Origin: Marivita sp030148515
Lineage (GTDB): Bacteria > Pseudomonadota > Alphaproteobacteria > Rhodobacterales > Rhodobacteraceae
Assembly: GCF_048006345.1 (NCBI RefSeq)
Contig: NZ_CP180351.1
Location: 3,844,001-3,908,000, forward strand
Length of the DNA: 64,000 nucleotides
Direction: 5' to 3'
Numbering within the stretch: position 1 is the first letter of the stretch; each line of letters starts with the position of its first letter. The translations under genes and the position numbers were made by a program. The notes beneath the pieces were generated by a model. It saw only the letters and a list, made by a program, of their open reading frames with translations. It was not told the DNA's origin and searched no databases. Shown in pieces: positions 49,148 to 57,584 of this stretch.

Positions 49148-51157
49148 ATGGCAATTCTACTCGGTGTGGACACCGGCGGCACCTATACCGACGCGGTGCT
49201 CATGCGCGACGAAGACGCGGTGATCGCAAGCGCCAAGGCGCTGACGACGCGGCAGGATCTGGCCATTGGTGTCAGCGAAGCGGTCAAGGCGGTGCTGGCG
49301 CAATCCTTTGTGTCTCCGGCGGATATCGCTTTGGCGTCCCTGTCGACCACCTTGGCCACCAATGCGCTGGTCGAAGGGCAGGGCGCACGGGTTGCGCTGA
49401 TCTATATCGGCTTTTCCGAACGCGATCTGGCGGCGCAGGGACTGGCCGAGGCTTTGGTGGGTGACCCTGTGCTGGTGACCTCAGGCGGGCACAGCCACAG
49501 CGGGGCCGAGGTGGCACCCTTGGATGTGGCGGAGATCGCAGATTGGGCGGCTGCGCAGGACGTGTCGGCCTTTGCCATCGCGGCACAGTTCGGCACACGT
49601 AATCCGGCGCACGAAGTGGCAGCGCGCGACGCGGTGCGGGCGGCGACGGGGCGGCCGGTGACCTGTTCGCATGAATTGTCGGCCAAGCTTGGTGGGCCGA
49701 AGCGCGCGTTGACCGCCGTGCTGAACGCTCGGCTGATCGGGTTGACCCATCGGTTGATCGGGCGGGCCGAGGGGGCGTTGCGCGACTTGGGGATCGACGC
49801 ACCGCTGATGGTGGTGCGCGGCGATGGGGCGCTCATGTCAGCGGCGCAAGCGCAGGAGCGGCCCATCGAGACCATTCTGAGCGGGCCTGCCGCCTCGATC
49901 GTCGGCGCGCGTTGGTTGACAGGGGCGGATCAGGCACTGGTGTCGGATATTGGCGGGACGACAACCGACATCGCCGTGCTGCGCAACGGTCAGCCGGTGA
50001 TCGACCCCGATGGCGCGCGGGTTGGGCCGCATCGCACCATGGTCGAGGCGGTGGCGATGCGCACGCACGGGCTGGGCGGCGACAGCGAGGTGCATTTGGC
50101 AAGTGGCGGTTTGACCGGGGGTGTGACGCTTGGGCCAAGGCGCGTGCTGCCGGTGGCGCTTGTGGCGCAGGACGCGCCCGAGGTTGTCCATAAGGCGCTG
50201 GATGAGCAGATGAACCGGCCCGTTCCCGGCGAATACGACGCGCGGTTTGTGCGTCGGGTCGAGGGGCAGGATGCGGTTGGTCTGCCGGAGCGTGCACAGG
50301 CGGTGCTCGACCGGATCACCGTCGCGCCGCAGCCTTTGGGCGCTGTGGTGCAGTCGCGGCTGGAGGCGCAGTCGCTGCGGCTTCTCGTGTCGCGTGGGTT
50401 GGTGCAGGTCGCGGGGCCAACACCGACGGATGCGCTGCACGTGCTGGGGCGGTTCGCCCATTGGGATGCCACCGCGTCGGAAAAGGCGCTGGCCTTGCTG
50501 GCCCGCAACCGCACCGGATCGGGGGAGAGGCACGCCCAAACCGCGCAGGAGATGGCTGAACAGATCGTCGATGCGCTGACCCGCGCCACCGGCACTGTGC
50601 TGCTGGAAGCGGCGTTTGCGGAGGACGGAATGGAAGACCCGACCGCGCTTGCCCAACATCCGCTGATGGCGCGTGGGTTGCGGCAGACGCCGGGCTTGGT
50701 GCATCTGACGGCTGGGCTCTCCGTTCCCGTCGTGGGGTTGGGTGCATCGGCGCAGACGACCTATCCTGCTGTCGGGCAATACCTGAATGCCGAGATGCTT
50801 TTGCCCGACCATGGAGATGTGGCCAACGCCATTGGTGCCGTCACGGGCCGGATCCGGATGCTGCGCGAAGGCTTGGTGAGCAGTCCGTCCGAGGGTGTTT
50901 TCCGGGCGCATCTGCCCGATACGCCGCAGGATTTCCGCGATGCAGATGCGGCTATGGCAATGCTGGAGGCGCGGCTGAGTGCGGCGGCCACCCAAGACGC
51001 CGAAGCGGCAGGTGCGGCATCGGTCCATGTGCAGGTCTGGCGCGAGGTCAAACGGGCCGAGATCGAAGCGCGCGAGATGTTTGTCGAGGCACGCATCGTG
51101 GTCGAAGCGACCGGTCGGCCACGGATCACGGCTCACGACGTGGAGACCGCGCTGTAA
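49148..51157 (+). CDS. hydantoinase A / oxoprolinase family protein
   Basis: This 669-residue protein has the actin-like ATPase fold of the HyuA/oxoprolinase family. LLGVDTGGTYTDAVLM opens the N-terminal nucleotide site and VSDIGGTTTDIAVLRNG is the second phosphate-binding stretch. Family members cleave hydantoins or 5-oxoproline, or carboxylate acetone, with ATP, usually with a HyuB subunit. No hyuB-like gene follows; the next genes are msrB and msrA. It therefore belongs to the stand-alone branch, whose substrate is unknown. GGAGG precedes the ATG. Confidence 0.88.
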   Translation: MAILLGVDTGGTYTDAVLMRDEDAVIASAKALTTRQDLAIGVSEAVKAVLAQSFVSPADIALASLSTTLATNALVEGQGARVALIYIGFSERDLAAQGLAEALVGDPVLVTSGGHSHSGAEVAPLDVAEIADWAAAQDVSAFAIAAQFGTRNPAHEVAARDAVRAATGRPVTCSHELSAKLGGPKRALTAVLNARLIGLTHRLIGRAEGALRDLGIDAPLMVVRGDGALMSAAQAQERPIETILSGPAASIVGARWLTGADQALVSDIGGTTTDIAVLRNGQPVIDPDGARVGPHRTMVEAVAMRTHGLGGDSEVHLASGGLTGGVTLGPRRVLPVALVAQDAPEVVHKALDEQMNRPVPGEYDARFVRRVEGQDAVGLPERAQAVLDRITVAPQPLGAVVQSRLEAQSLRLLVSRGLVQVAGPTPTDALHVLGRFAHWDATASEKALALLARNRTGSGERHAQTAQEMAEQIVDALTRATGTVLLEAAFAEDGMEDPTALAQHPLMARGLRQTPGLVHLTAGLSVPVVGLGASAQTTYPAVGQYLNAEMLLPDHGDVANAIGAVTGRIRMLREGLVSSPSEGVFRAHLPDTPQDFRDADAAMAMLEARLSAAATQDAEAAGAASVHVQVWREVKRAEIEAREMFVEARIVVEATGRPRITAHDVETAL

Positions 51158-51222
51158 CAAGTGTTGGACTTGGCACGATGCGCGCCATCTATAGTCTCAA
51201 CTCGACGCATGGAGGTGCCCGC

Positions 51223-51672
51223 ATGGCCAAATACGAAAAGAACCCGGACGTGATCGCGACATTGTCGCCGGAACAGTTCTACGTCACGCAGGAAAGCGGA
51301 ACGGAACGGCCCGGCACCGGGGAATACCTGCACAACAAGGAACCCGGCATTTACGTGGACATCGTCAGCGGTGAGCCGCTGTTTGCGAGTGCCGACAAGT
51401 ACGAGTCCGGTTGCGGCTGGCCAAGCTTTACCAAGCCGATCGAACCTGCGCATATCAATGAACTGCGCGACATGTCCCACGGGATGATCCGCACCGAGGT
51501 GCGCTCGGCCCATGGCGACAGCCATCTGGGGCACGTGTTCCCGGACGGTCCGCGCGACCGGGGTGGTTTGCGCTATTGCATCAATTCCGCCAGCCTGCGG
51601 TTCATCCATCGTGACGATATGGAGGCTGAAGGCTATGGCGACTATCTGGATCAAGTGGAGGATGTGGCATGA
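51223..51672 (+). CDS. msrB: peptide methionine-(R)-S-oxide reductase
   Basis: MsrB reduces the R epimer of methionine sulfoxide. The catalytic cysteine is Cys119 in GGLRYCINSASLRF, and the resolving cysteine is probably Cys64 in ESGCGWPSF. The two CxxC zinc motifs of many MsrBs are absent. It has 149 residues and no signal peptide, so it is cytoplasmic. GGAGGTG lies five bases before the ATG at 51223. Its stop overlaps the msrA start (ATGA), so both epimers are repaired from one operon. Confidence 0.95.
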   Translation: MAKYEKNPDVIATLSPEQFYVTQESGTERPGTGEYLHNKEPGIYVDIVSGEPLFASADKYESGCGWPSFTKPIEPAHINELRDMSHGMIRTEVRSAHGDSHLGHVFPDGPRDRGGLRYCINSASLRFIHRDDMEAEGYGDYLDQVEDVA

Positions 51673-52175
51673 CTGAACGTGCTGTTTTGGCCGGTGGCTG
51701 TTTCTGGGGGATGCAGGATCTGATCCGCAAGCTGCCCGGTGTTCTGGACACCCGCGTGGGCTATACCGGTGGCGATGTGCCCAACGCGACCTATCGCAAT
51801 CACGGCACCCATGCCGAGGGGATCGAGATCATTTTTGATCCGTCGGTGATCTCGTATCGCAAGCTCTTGGAATTCTTCTTTCAGATCCACGATCCGACCA
51901 CGTTGAACCGTCAGGGCAATGACCGTGGTCTGAGCTACCGCTCGGCGATCTACTATGTGGACGAGGCGCAGAAAGACTGCGCGCTGGACACCATCGCCGA
52001 TGTGAACGCCAGCGGCATCTGGCCGGGGAAGGTTGTGACCGAAGTGGAGCCTGTGGGGGATTTCTGGGAGGCGGAGCCCGAGCATCAGGATTACCTGGAG
52101 CGGTTCCCGAACGGCTATACCTGCCACTTCCCGCGCGCCAACTGGGTCCTGCCCAAGCGCGACGCGGCCGAGTGA
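51669..52175 (+). CDS. msrA: peptide methionine-(S)-S-oxide reductase
   Basis: MsrA reduces the S epimer of methionine sulfoxide in free and protein-bound methionine. The active site is GGCFWGMQDL with Cys11, and GYTGGDVPNATYRNHGTHAEGIEI is the conserved substrate region. It has 168 residues and is translationally coupled to msrB. A canonical terminator follows at 52196. Confidence 0.96.
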   Translation: MTERAVLAGGCFWGMQDLIRKLPGVLDTRVGYTGGDVPNATYRNHGTHAEGIEIIFDPSVISYRKLLEFFFQIHDPTTLNRQGNDRGLSYRSAIYYVDEAQKDCALDTIADVNASGIWPGKVVTEVEPVGDFWEAEPEHQDYLERFPNGYTCHFPRANWVLPKRDAAE

Positions 52176-52195
52176 AGGTTGCTGAGAGACTACGG

Positions 52196-52219
52196 AAAGG
52201 CCCGTTCGCGGGCCTTTTT
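52196..52219 (+). terminator. rho-independent terminator after msrBA
   Basis: A perfect 9-bp stem, AAAGGCCCG/CGGGCCTTT with a TTCG tetraloop, is followed by further T residues. It lies 20 bp after msrA and 11 bp before the end of the convergent plsY, and on the minus strand the stem also ends in TTT, so it may work both ways. Confidence 0.9.
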
Positions 52220-52230
52220 GTTTTCCGGGG

Positions 52231-52845
52231 TCAGGTCTTCTTGCCGCCGATCCTCGGCTCTGTCCCTGCCTTGAGGCGGGCCAGGTTTTCGCGGTGCCGC
52301 CAGATGATGAGCAGGGCAAGCGCCAAGGTCAGGAAAAACACCTGTCCCTGACCGACGACCAGACACCACAGCGTCGACCATGACGCCGCCACCAAGGCTG
52401 ACAGGCTCGAAATCCGGCTGATTACGGCAGTTGCCAGCCATGTGGCGCAGGCCAGAAGGCCCACGGGCCATGCGAGGGCCAGCATCAGGCCAAGAAAGGT
52501 CGCAACGCCTTTGCCTCCCTTGAAGCCCAGCCAGACCGGGAAGCAATGACCCAGGAACGCGGCCAGAGCTGCGATCTGTGCGGCACCTTCACCGGCGAAC
52601 TCGCGCGCCAGAAGCACCGCAACCGCGCCCTTTGCCCCGTCGAGCAAAAGGGTCGCTGCGGCGGCCCCCTTGTTGCCGGTGCGCAGGACGTTGGTCGCGC
52701 CGATATTGCCGGATCCGATCTCGCGCAGATTGCCAAGGCCCATCGCTTTGGTCAGTATCAGGCCGAACGGGATCGACCCAAGCAGGTAGCCGATCAGCGC
52801 CCAAAGCGCATAGAGGGCCAGTCCTGTCTCAAGCGTTGGCATCAT
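52231..52845 (-). CDS. plsY: acyl-phosphate:glycerol-3-phosphate acyltransferase
   Basis: This five-helix inner-membrane enzyme makes lysophosphatidic acid from acyl phosphate and glycerol 3-phosphate, the first step of phospholipid synthesis. Motifs are GYLLGSIPFGLILTK, IGSGNIGATNVLRTG and WLGFKGGKGVATFLG. It has 204 residues. Its start overlaps the pyrC-like stop as ATGA, so it is the last gene of the pyrB operon; the pyrC-plsY link recurs in many alphaproteobacteria (from memory, not checked). Confidence 0.94.
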   Translation of the reverse strand: MMPTLETGLALYALWALIGYLLGSIPFGLILTKAMGLGNLREIGSGNIGATNVLRTGNKGAAAATLLLDGAKGAVAVLLAREFAGEGAAQIAALAAFLGHCFPVWLGFKGGKGVATFLGLMLALAWPVGLLACATWLATAVISRISSLSALVAASWSTLWCLVVGQGQVFFLTLALALLIIWRHRENLARLKAGTEPRIGGKKT

Positions 52846-54137
52846 GTGCTCCGGTAGACCGAGGTTCCGCTGACAAAGGTTTCAAGAACCTTACCCTGCA
52901 AGCGCGCGCCGTCAAAGGGCGTGTTTTTCGACTTCGACAGCAGCTTGAACCGGTCGAGCACGATGGGCTTGTCCGGATCGAAGAGAACCAGATCGGCGGG
53001 TGCGCCTTTGGTCAGGCGACCGCAGTCCAGCCCAAGCCGCTTTGCCGGGTTCAGTGACAGCGCGCGGAACAGTGTTGGCAGGTCCAGATCGCCCGAATGA
53101 TAGAGCCGCATCAGCACTGGCAGCATGGTTTCAAGACCCACAGCCCCGCTTGCGGCTTCCTCGAAAGGCAGGCGCTTGCTTTCCTCGTCCTGCGGTGTGT
53201 GGAACGATCCGATCACGTCGATCAGGCCGGACTTCACTGCTTCGACCACCGCCTGTCGGTCATCCTCTGACCGCAATGGCGGCTTGACCTTGAAGAAGGT
53301 GCGGTAGTCGGCGACGTCGTATTCATTCAGCGTCAGGTGGTGCATCGACACGCCAGCGGTCACGTCGAACCCGTTGCGCTTGGCCCGTTCCAGCGCGGGC
53401 AGGGCGCGGGTCGTGGTGATCTGGTCTGCGTGGTAGCGCACACCGGTCATTTCCACCAAAGCGATATCCCGGTCGAGACCCATGCGTTCCGCCATCGGCG
53501 TGACACTGGGCAGACCGCGCAGCGATGCGAATTTGCCGGATGTGGTCGCGGCACCTGCGGACAGGTTAGGCTCCTGCGGGTGACCGACGACCAACGCGCC
53601 AAGCGCGCGGGCATAGGTCATCGCGCGGCTGAGCACCTTGGTATCCCGCACCACGCGGTCGCAATCGGTGAAGGCGACGGCTCCGGCATCCATCAGGAAC
53701 CCGATCTCGGTCATCTCGCGCCCATCGCGGCCTTTGGTCAAAGCGGCCATCGGCAGGACGTGGACGGGTGCCGCCTCGTTCGCGCGGCGGCGGACGAATT
53801 CCAGTGTTTCGGGCGTGTCGATGGCCGGATTGGTATCAGGGCGGGTGACCATCGTGGTCACGCCTCCTGCAGCTGCCGCCTGCCCGGCAGAGCCATAGCT
53901 TTCCTTGTGCCGTTCGCCGGGTTCACAGATCTTCACGCCGATATCGACAATGCCGGGCGAAAGGTATTTCCCACCCGCATCGCGGCGGTTCTCGGAGGGC
54001 ACGTTGTCGATGCTGATCTCCGGTGTCGGCGTATCGAACACTTCGGCGATCACGCCATTGCGGATCAGGACGGCGCCCACTGTGACCTCGGACGACTCTG
54101 GGTCGACAAGGCGGGCATTGGTGATGAGAAGGGTCAT
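52842..54137 (-). CDS. pyrC: dihydroorotase-like protein lacking metal ligands (PyrC' type)
   Basis: This 431-residue member of the class I dihydroorotase family has the right overall sequence (CEPGERHKESYGSAGQAAAA, VKPPLRSEDDRQAVVEA, LNPAKRLGLDCGRLTKGAPAD). The catalytic residues are changed, however. The metal-binding HxH after SPGIVDI is Gly67-Val-Lys69, a later metal His is Gln239 (HADQITT), and the catalytic Asp of the DHAPH motif is Phe312 (IGSFHTPQ). His185 remains. This is the pattern of the inactive PyrC' of Pseudomonas, which holds aspartate transcarbamoylase dodecamers together. It probably serves the same structural role with PyrB encoded upstream. An active dihydroorotase must then lie elsewhere. 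Confidence 0.85.
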   Translation of the reverse strand: MTLLITNARLVDPESSEVTVGAVLIRNGVIAEVFDTPTPEISIDNVPSENRRDAGGKYLSPGIVDIGVKICEPGERHKESYGSAGQAAAAGGVTTMVTRPDTNPAIDTPETLEFVRRRANEAAPVHVLPMAALTKGRDGREMTEIGFLMDAGAVAFTDCDRVVRDTKVLSRAMTYARALGALVVGHPQEPNLSAGAATTSGKFASLRGLPSVTPMAERMGLDRDIALVEMTGVRYHADQITTTRALPALERAKRNGFDVTAGVSMHHLTLNEYDVADYRTFFKVKPPLRSEDDRQAVVEAVKSGLIDVIGSFHTPQDEESKRLPFEEAASGAVGLETMLPVLMRLYHSGDLDLPTLFRALSLNPAKRLGLDCGRLTKGAPADLVLFDPDKPIVLDRFKLLSKSKNTPFDGARLQGKVLETFVSGTSVYRST

Positions 54138-54138
54138 G

Positions 54139-54528
54139 TCACGCCGCCTGTTTCTGACGCGCCGCGTTGATCTGGTCGATCACCGCTTTCGGGTCTGGCT
54201 GGTATTTGATGAGGTGCTTGTCCCCGGATCGGGTGATGATCTGAACCGAACCGGCAACTGTCCGTACCTTGGCGATCTCGTCAAGGCGGGCCTTGCGTTC
54301 ATAGGGACCGGTCAGGCTGGTGCTGTTCATCGCCCAAACCTCGTCCATGACTTCGTCCGCCATATACCATCCTCGCAGCGCAACCGCGGCCAACCCGCCA
54401 ACGGCCCCGGTCCAGATATGCGGATTGTCGATTACCCAGAGGATCAGCATCCCTGCCGCCATCGCAAACGCCGTCATCACGGCATGGGCGCGGATATAGG
54501 TCGCCATATCAGGTTTGAATTCGATCAT
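54139..54528 (-). CDS. membrane protein of the pyr operon, unknown function
   Basis: This 129-residue protein has two hydrophobic helices (residues about 15-34, AVMTAFAMAAGMLILWVI, and 39-55), then a soluble part of about 70 residues with TVAGSVQIITRSGDKHLIKY, whose strand pattern resembles a small PH-like barrel. I do not recognise a named family. It lies one base before the pyrC-like gene and 18 bases after the next unknown, within the pyrB operon. A role near the membrane, linked to the neighbouring plsY, is possible but unsupported. Confidence 0.65.
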   Translation of the reverse strand: MIEFKPDMATYIRAHAVMTAFAMAAGMLILWVIDNPHIWTGAVGGLAAVALRGWYMADEVMDEVWAMNSTSLTGPYERKARLDEIAKVRTVAGSVQIITRSGDKHLIKYQPDPKAVIDQINAARQKQAA

Positions 54529-54546
54529 AAGGGCTTTCGACGGTCT

Positions 54547-55095
54547 TCAGTTAAGCATGAAACGGGCAACGATGATCGCAAGCGGGATCAGGACAAACAG
54601 CCCGACAACGACCCACAGCCCGGTGTTCGACCGCGACTGAGCCCCGCCGCTGACGGTGCCGACAACGCCTTTGGCCGACTTCGTGTGGATCGGCGTGGCA
54701 ATTGTCGCAACTTTCGGTTCGTTGAACGTGCCGATCCAGCGCAGCGGGTTCGAGATCGTGAGGTCCTGTTCGGTGTGGTCAAACGCCTGCGATGGCAGCA
54801 CAAGCGCAAACCCGGTCAGCGCGTCAATCCGCGACCGCATCGCCTGAAACTCGGGGCCGGTCACGTCATGCGCATTGATCAGGTATTGCGACAGCGACAT
54901 GTCGCCAAGATCGCGGATGTTGATGACCTCGACAAAGGCCGACCGCAGCGTCTTCGCCCCAAGCGCATATTGCAGGGGCCATTCGCCCGTGCCGGCCTGC
55001 GTTGTGAACCGTTCGATGGCTTCGCGTGGCAGGTCGATGTGAAACACCCGGATCACGCCGCGTTCGCTGCTTTTGATATGCATGGTCGTGCTCAT
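54547..55095 (-). CDS. tail-anchored protein of the pyr operon, unknown function
   Basis: This 182-residue protein has a soluble N-terminal part of about 150 residues (HIKSSERGVIRVFHIDLPRE, YALGAKTLRSAFVEVINIRD, IDALTGFALVLPSQAF) and one C-terminal membrane helix (LWVVVGLFVLIPLAIIVARFML), so it should be tail-anchored with the bulk in the cytoplasm. No family recognised. Its start overlaps the pyrB stop as ATGA, so it is translated with aspartate carbamoyltransferase, which hints at a partnership. Confidence 0.65.
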   Translation of the reverse strand: MSTTMHIKSSERGVIRVFHIDLPREAIERFTTQAGTGEWPLQYALGAKTLRSAFVEVINIRDLGDMSLSQYLINAHDVTGPEFQAMRSRIDALTGFALVLPSQAFDHTEQDLTISNPLRWIGTFNEPKVATIATPIHTKSAKGVVGTVSGGAQSRSNTGLWVVVGLFVLIPLAIIVARFMLN

Positions 55096-56057
55096 ACCAT
55101 CACGCCCTCGGTCTGCGCCTCGCGTCTTTCGCGGAGCGACCGCGCCAGAAGGTCCATCGCGGCCATGCGCACGGCCACGCCCATTTCCACCTGTTCCTGA
55201 ATGACCGACCGGTTGATGTCGTCGGCCAGTGTGCCGTCGATCTCGACCCCGCGATTCATCGGGCCGGGATGCATGACGATGGCGTCTTCCTTGGCATGGC
55301 CGAGCTTTTCCGCATCAAGGCCGTAGCGGTGGTAATATTCCCGTTCGGACGGGATGAACCCGCCATCCATGCGTTCCTTTTGCAGGCGAAGCATCATGAC
55401 GACATCCACGTCCTTGAGTCCTTCGCGCATGTCCTCGAACACCTCGACCCCAAATTCGCCGATCCCCGTGGGCATCAGCGTCGGTGGACCGACAAGGCGC
55501 ACGCGGTTTTCCATCTTGCCCAGCAGCAGGATATTCGACCGGGCGACACGGCTGTGGGCGATGTCGCCACAGATGGCGATCGACAGACGGTGCAACCGCC
55601 CCTTGGCGCGACGGATGGTCAGCGCATCAAGAAGCGCCTGCGTCGGGTGTTCGTGCTTGCCGTCACCCGCGTTCAGAACCGCGCAATTCACCTTTTGCGA
55701 CAAGAGATCCACAGCCCCGGAATGCGGGTGCCGCACGACCAACAGATCGGGATGCATCGCGTTCAGCGTCAGCGCGGTGTCGATGAGGGTTTCGCCCTTC
55801 TTCACCGACGAGGCCTGCATCGCCATGTTCATCACATCCGCGCCCAGACGCTTGCCCGCAAGCTGAAAGCTGGCCTGTGTCCGGGTAGAGTTTTCGAAGA
55901 ACATGTTGATCTGCGTCATCCCCGCCAGAACGTCCGTGCTTGGCGTCCGTTTGCGGTTGCGGTCGGCATATTGGTCCGACAGATCCAGCAGGGTGGTGAT
56001 TTCGTCAGGGCGGAGGGGTTCGATCCCAAGCAGGTGTCGTTGATCGAAACGCATCAT
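55092..56057 (-). CDS. pyrB: aspartate carbamoyltransferase catalytic subunit
   Basis: This enzyme makes carbamoyl aspartate from carbamoyl phosphate and aspartate, the first committed step of pyrimidine synthesis. FFENSTRTQASFQLAGKRLG is the carbamoyl-phosphate site, and VVRHPHSGAVDLL and NAGDGKHEHPTQALLD are further signatures. It has 321 residues from the first of two adjacent ATGs at 56057, with AAAAGG before it. No regulatory pyrI is present; the inactive PyrC-like protein encoded downstream suggests the class A (pyrBC') type of complex. Confidence 0.95.
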   Translation of the reverse strand: MMRFDQRHLLGIEPLRPDEITTLLDLSDQYADRNRKRTPSTDVLAGMTQINMFFENSTRTQASFQLAGKRLGADVMNMAMQASSVKKGETLIDTALTLNAMHPDLLVVRHPHSGAVDLLSQKVNCAVLNAGDGKHEHPTQALLDALTIRRAKGRLHRLSIAICGDIAHSRVARSNILLLGKMENRVRLVGPPTLMPTGIGEFGVEVFEDMREGLKDVDVVMMLRLQKERMDGGFIPSEREYYHRYGLDAEKLGHAKEDAIVMHPGPMNRGVEIDGTLADDINRSVIQEQVEMGVAVRMAAMDLLARSLRERREAQTEGVMV

Positions 56058-56157
56058 CTGGCCTTTTCGGAGTGGTCGGCTGCTTATAGAAACTGCACTG
56101 TCTCGCGGCAAGACCGTGTTCCCTTTTGCGCGACACAATGCCGGGATAGAGTGTCTT

Positions 56158-56946
56158 ATGGATTCGCAAATCGACTGGCATGCGGCGCGTGCTGCCCTTG
56201 AATGGCAGCTTGAGATGGGTGTGACCGAGGCGATCTCGGAAACGCCCATCAACCGTTTCGAGCAGGTGGCCCCACCGCCGAAAGCGGGTGTCGGCCCCGG
56301 CGTCGCTGCGCCAACCGTTCCCGTGCAGGCCGCGCCCGAGGCCGATCCTGTCGCCGAAGCCGAAGCAGCCGCCCGCGCTGCACCGGACCTTATGGCGTTG
56401 CAGGCAGCGATGGCGGCCTACCCGCATTGCGAACTTCAGAAGGGCGCGCGCAACCTTGTGTTCTGCGATGGTGTGGCGGGCGCACGCGTGATGATCGTGG
56501 GCGAAGCGCCGGGGCGCGACGAGGACCGGATCGGCAAACCCTTTGTGGGCCGCGCCGGGCAATTGCTCGACAAGATGCTGGCCGCCATCAATCTGGGACG
56601 CGATCGCGAGGGCGCACAGGCGGTCTACATCACCAATGTCCTGCCATGGCGCCCGCCGCAGAACCGCGATCCGAAACCCGACGAAATGGCAATGATGCAG
56701 CCCTTTCTCAAGCGCCACATCGCCTTGGCCAAACCCGAAGTTCTGGTCGTCATGGGCAATATCTCATGCCAGGCCCTGCTGGGCAAACGCGGGATCACCC
56801 GCCTGCGGGGCCAATGGGACGAGGTCGAGGGCCTGCCGGTGGTCCCGATGTTCCATCCCGCCTACCTGTTGCGCAACCCCTCTGCCAAGCGCGAGGCGTG
56901 GGCCGATCTTCTCGACCTGCAAGCGCGTCTGACCAAGAAAGCCTGA
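56158..56946 (+). CDS. uracil-DNA glycosylase, family 4-like
   Basis: This enzyme removes uracil from DNA. Residues 110-262 hold the glycosylase motifs: VGEAPGRDEDRIGKPFVGRA (water-activating loop), TNVLPWRPPQNRDP, and MFHPAYLLRNPSAKR. A proline- and alanine-rich linker (about 35-75) precedes them. The four cysteines that bind the [4Fe-4S] cluster in family 4 enzymes are not all there; only Cys91, Cys103 and Cys204 lie in the relevant regions. The start at 56158 is chosen over 56116 by comparison of N-terminal length and is not certain. moaB follows after three bases. Confidence 0.88.
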   Translation: MDSQIDWHAARAALEWQLEMGVTEAISETPINRFEQVAPPPKAGVGPGVAAPTVPVQAAPEADPVAEAEAAARAAPDLMALQAAMAAYPHCELQKGARNLVFCDGVAGARVMIVGEAPGRDEDRIGKPFVGRAGQLLDKMLAAINLGRDREGAQAVYITNVLPWRPPQNRDPKPDEMAMMQPFLKRHIALAKPEVLVVMGNISCQALLGKRGITRLRGQWDEVEGLPVVPMFHPAYLLRNPSAKREAWADLLDLQARLTKKA

Positions 56947-56949
56947 TCC

Positions 56950-57492
56950 ATGAGCCGTATCGACGAAAGCAAAGACTTCCTGCCCATCCGCATCGCCGTG
57001 TTGACGGTCAGTGATACGCGGTCCATGGCCGAAGACCGGTCGGGCGACACATTGGTGGGGCGTATCGAAGGTGCGGGGCATATCGTGGCGGATCGCAAAA
57101 TCGTTCAGGACGAGCGCGATCAGATCGCGGCGCAGCTGCGCGCGTGGTGCGATCAGCCCGACATCGACGTTGTGATCTCGACCGGTGGCACAGGTTTGAC
57201 CGGGCGTGATGTGACCGTTGAGGCGCATCGCGATGTCTATGAAAAAGAGATCGACGCCTTCGGCACCGTCTTTACCATGGTGTCCTTCCAGAAGATCGGC
57301 ACGAGCGCCATTCAAAGCCGTGCCACGGGTGGTGTGCGCAACGGAACGTACCTCTTTGCGCTGCCCGGCAGCCCCGGTGCCTGCAAGGATGCGTGGGACG
57401 AAATTCTGAGCCTGCAGCTCGATTATCGGCACCGTCCTTGTAACTTTGTCGAGATTTTACCGCGATTGGACGAACATCTGCGACGGAAATAG
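56950..57492 (+). CDS. moaB: molybdenum cofactor biosynthesis protein B
   Basis: This MogA/MoaB-fold protein acts in adenylylation of molybdopterin. Motifs are IAVLTVSDTRSMAEDRSGDT and VVISTGGTGLTGRDVTVEA, and the conserved RATGGVRNGTYLFALPGSPGACKDAW lies in the C-terminal third. It has 180 residues. It begins three bases after the glycosylase stop and is probably cotranscribed; no other moa genes lie here. Confidence 0.93.
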   Translation: MSRIDESKDFLPIRIAVLTVSDTRSMAEDRSGDTLVGRIEGAGHIVADRKIVQDERDQIAAQLRAWCDQPDIDVVISTGGTGLTGRDVTVEAHRDVYEKEIDAFGTVFTMVSFQKIGTSAIQSRATGGVRNGTYLFALPGSPGACKDAWDEILSLQLDYRHRPCNFVEILPRLDEHLRRK

Positions 57493-57584
57493 CATTTCAC
57501 TTCGTGAAACGAAGAGTTGTGTTATTGGAAAACATGCAAGTCTGGCTATCTGATAGGCGGACTGGCTCATGAGGATTGTCGCAC

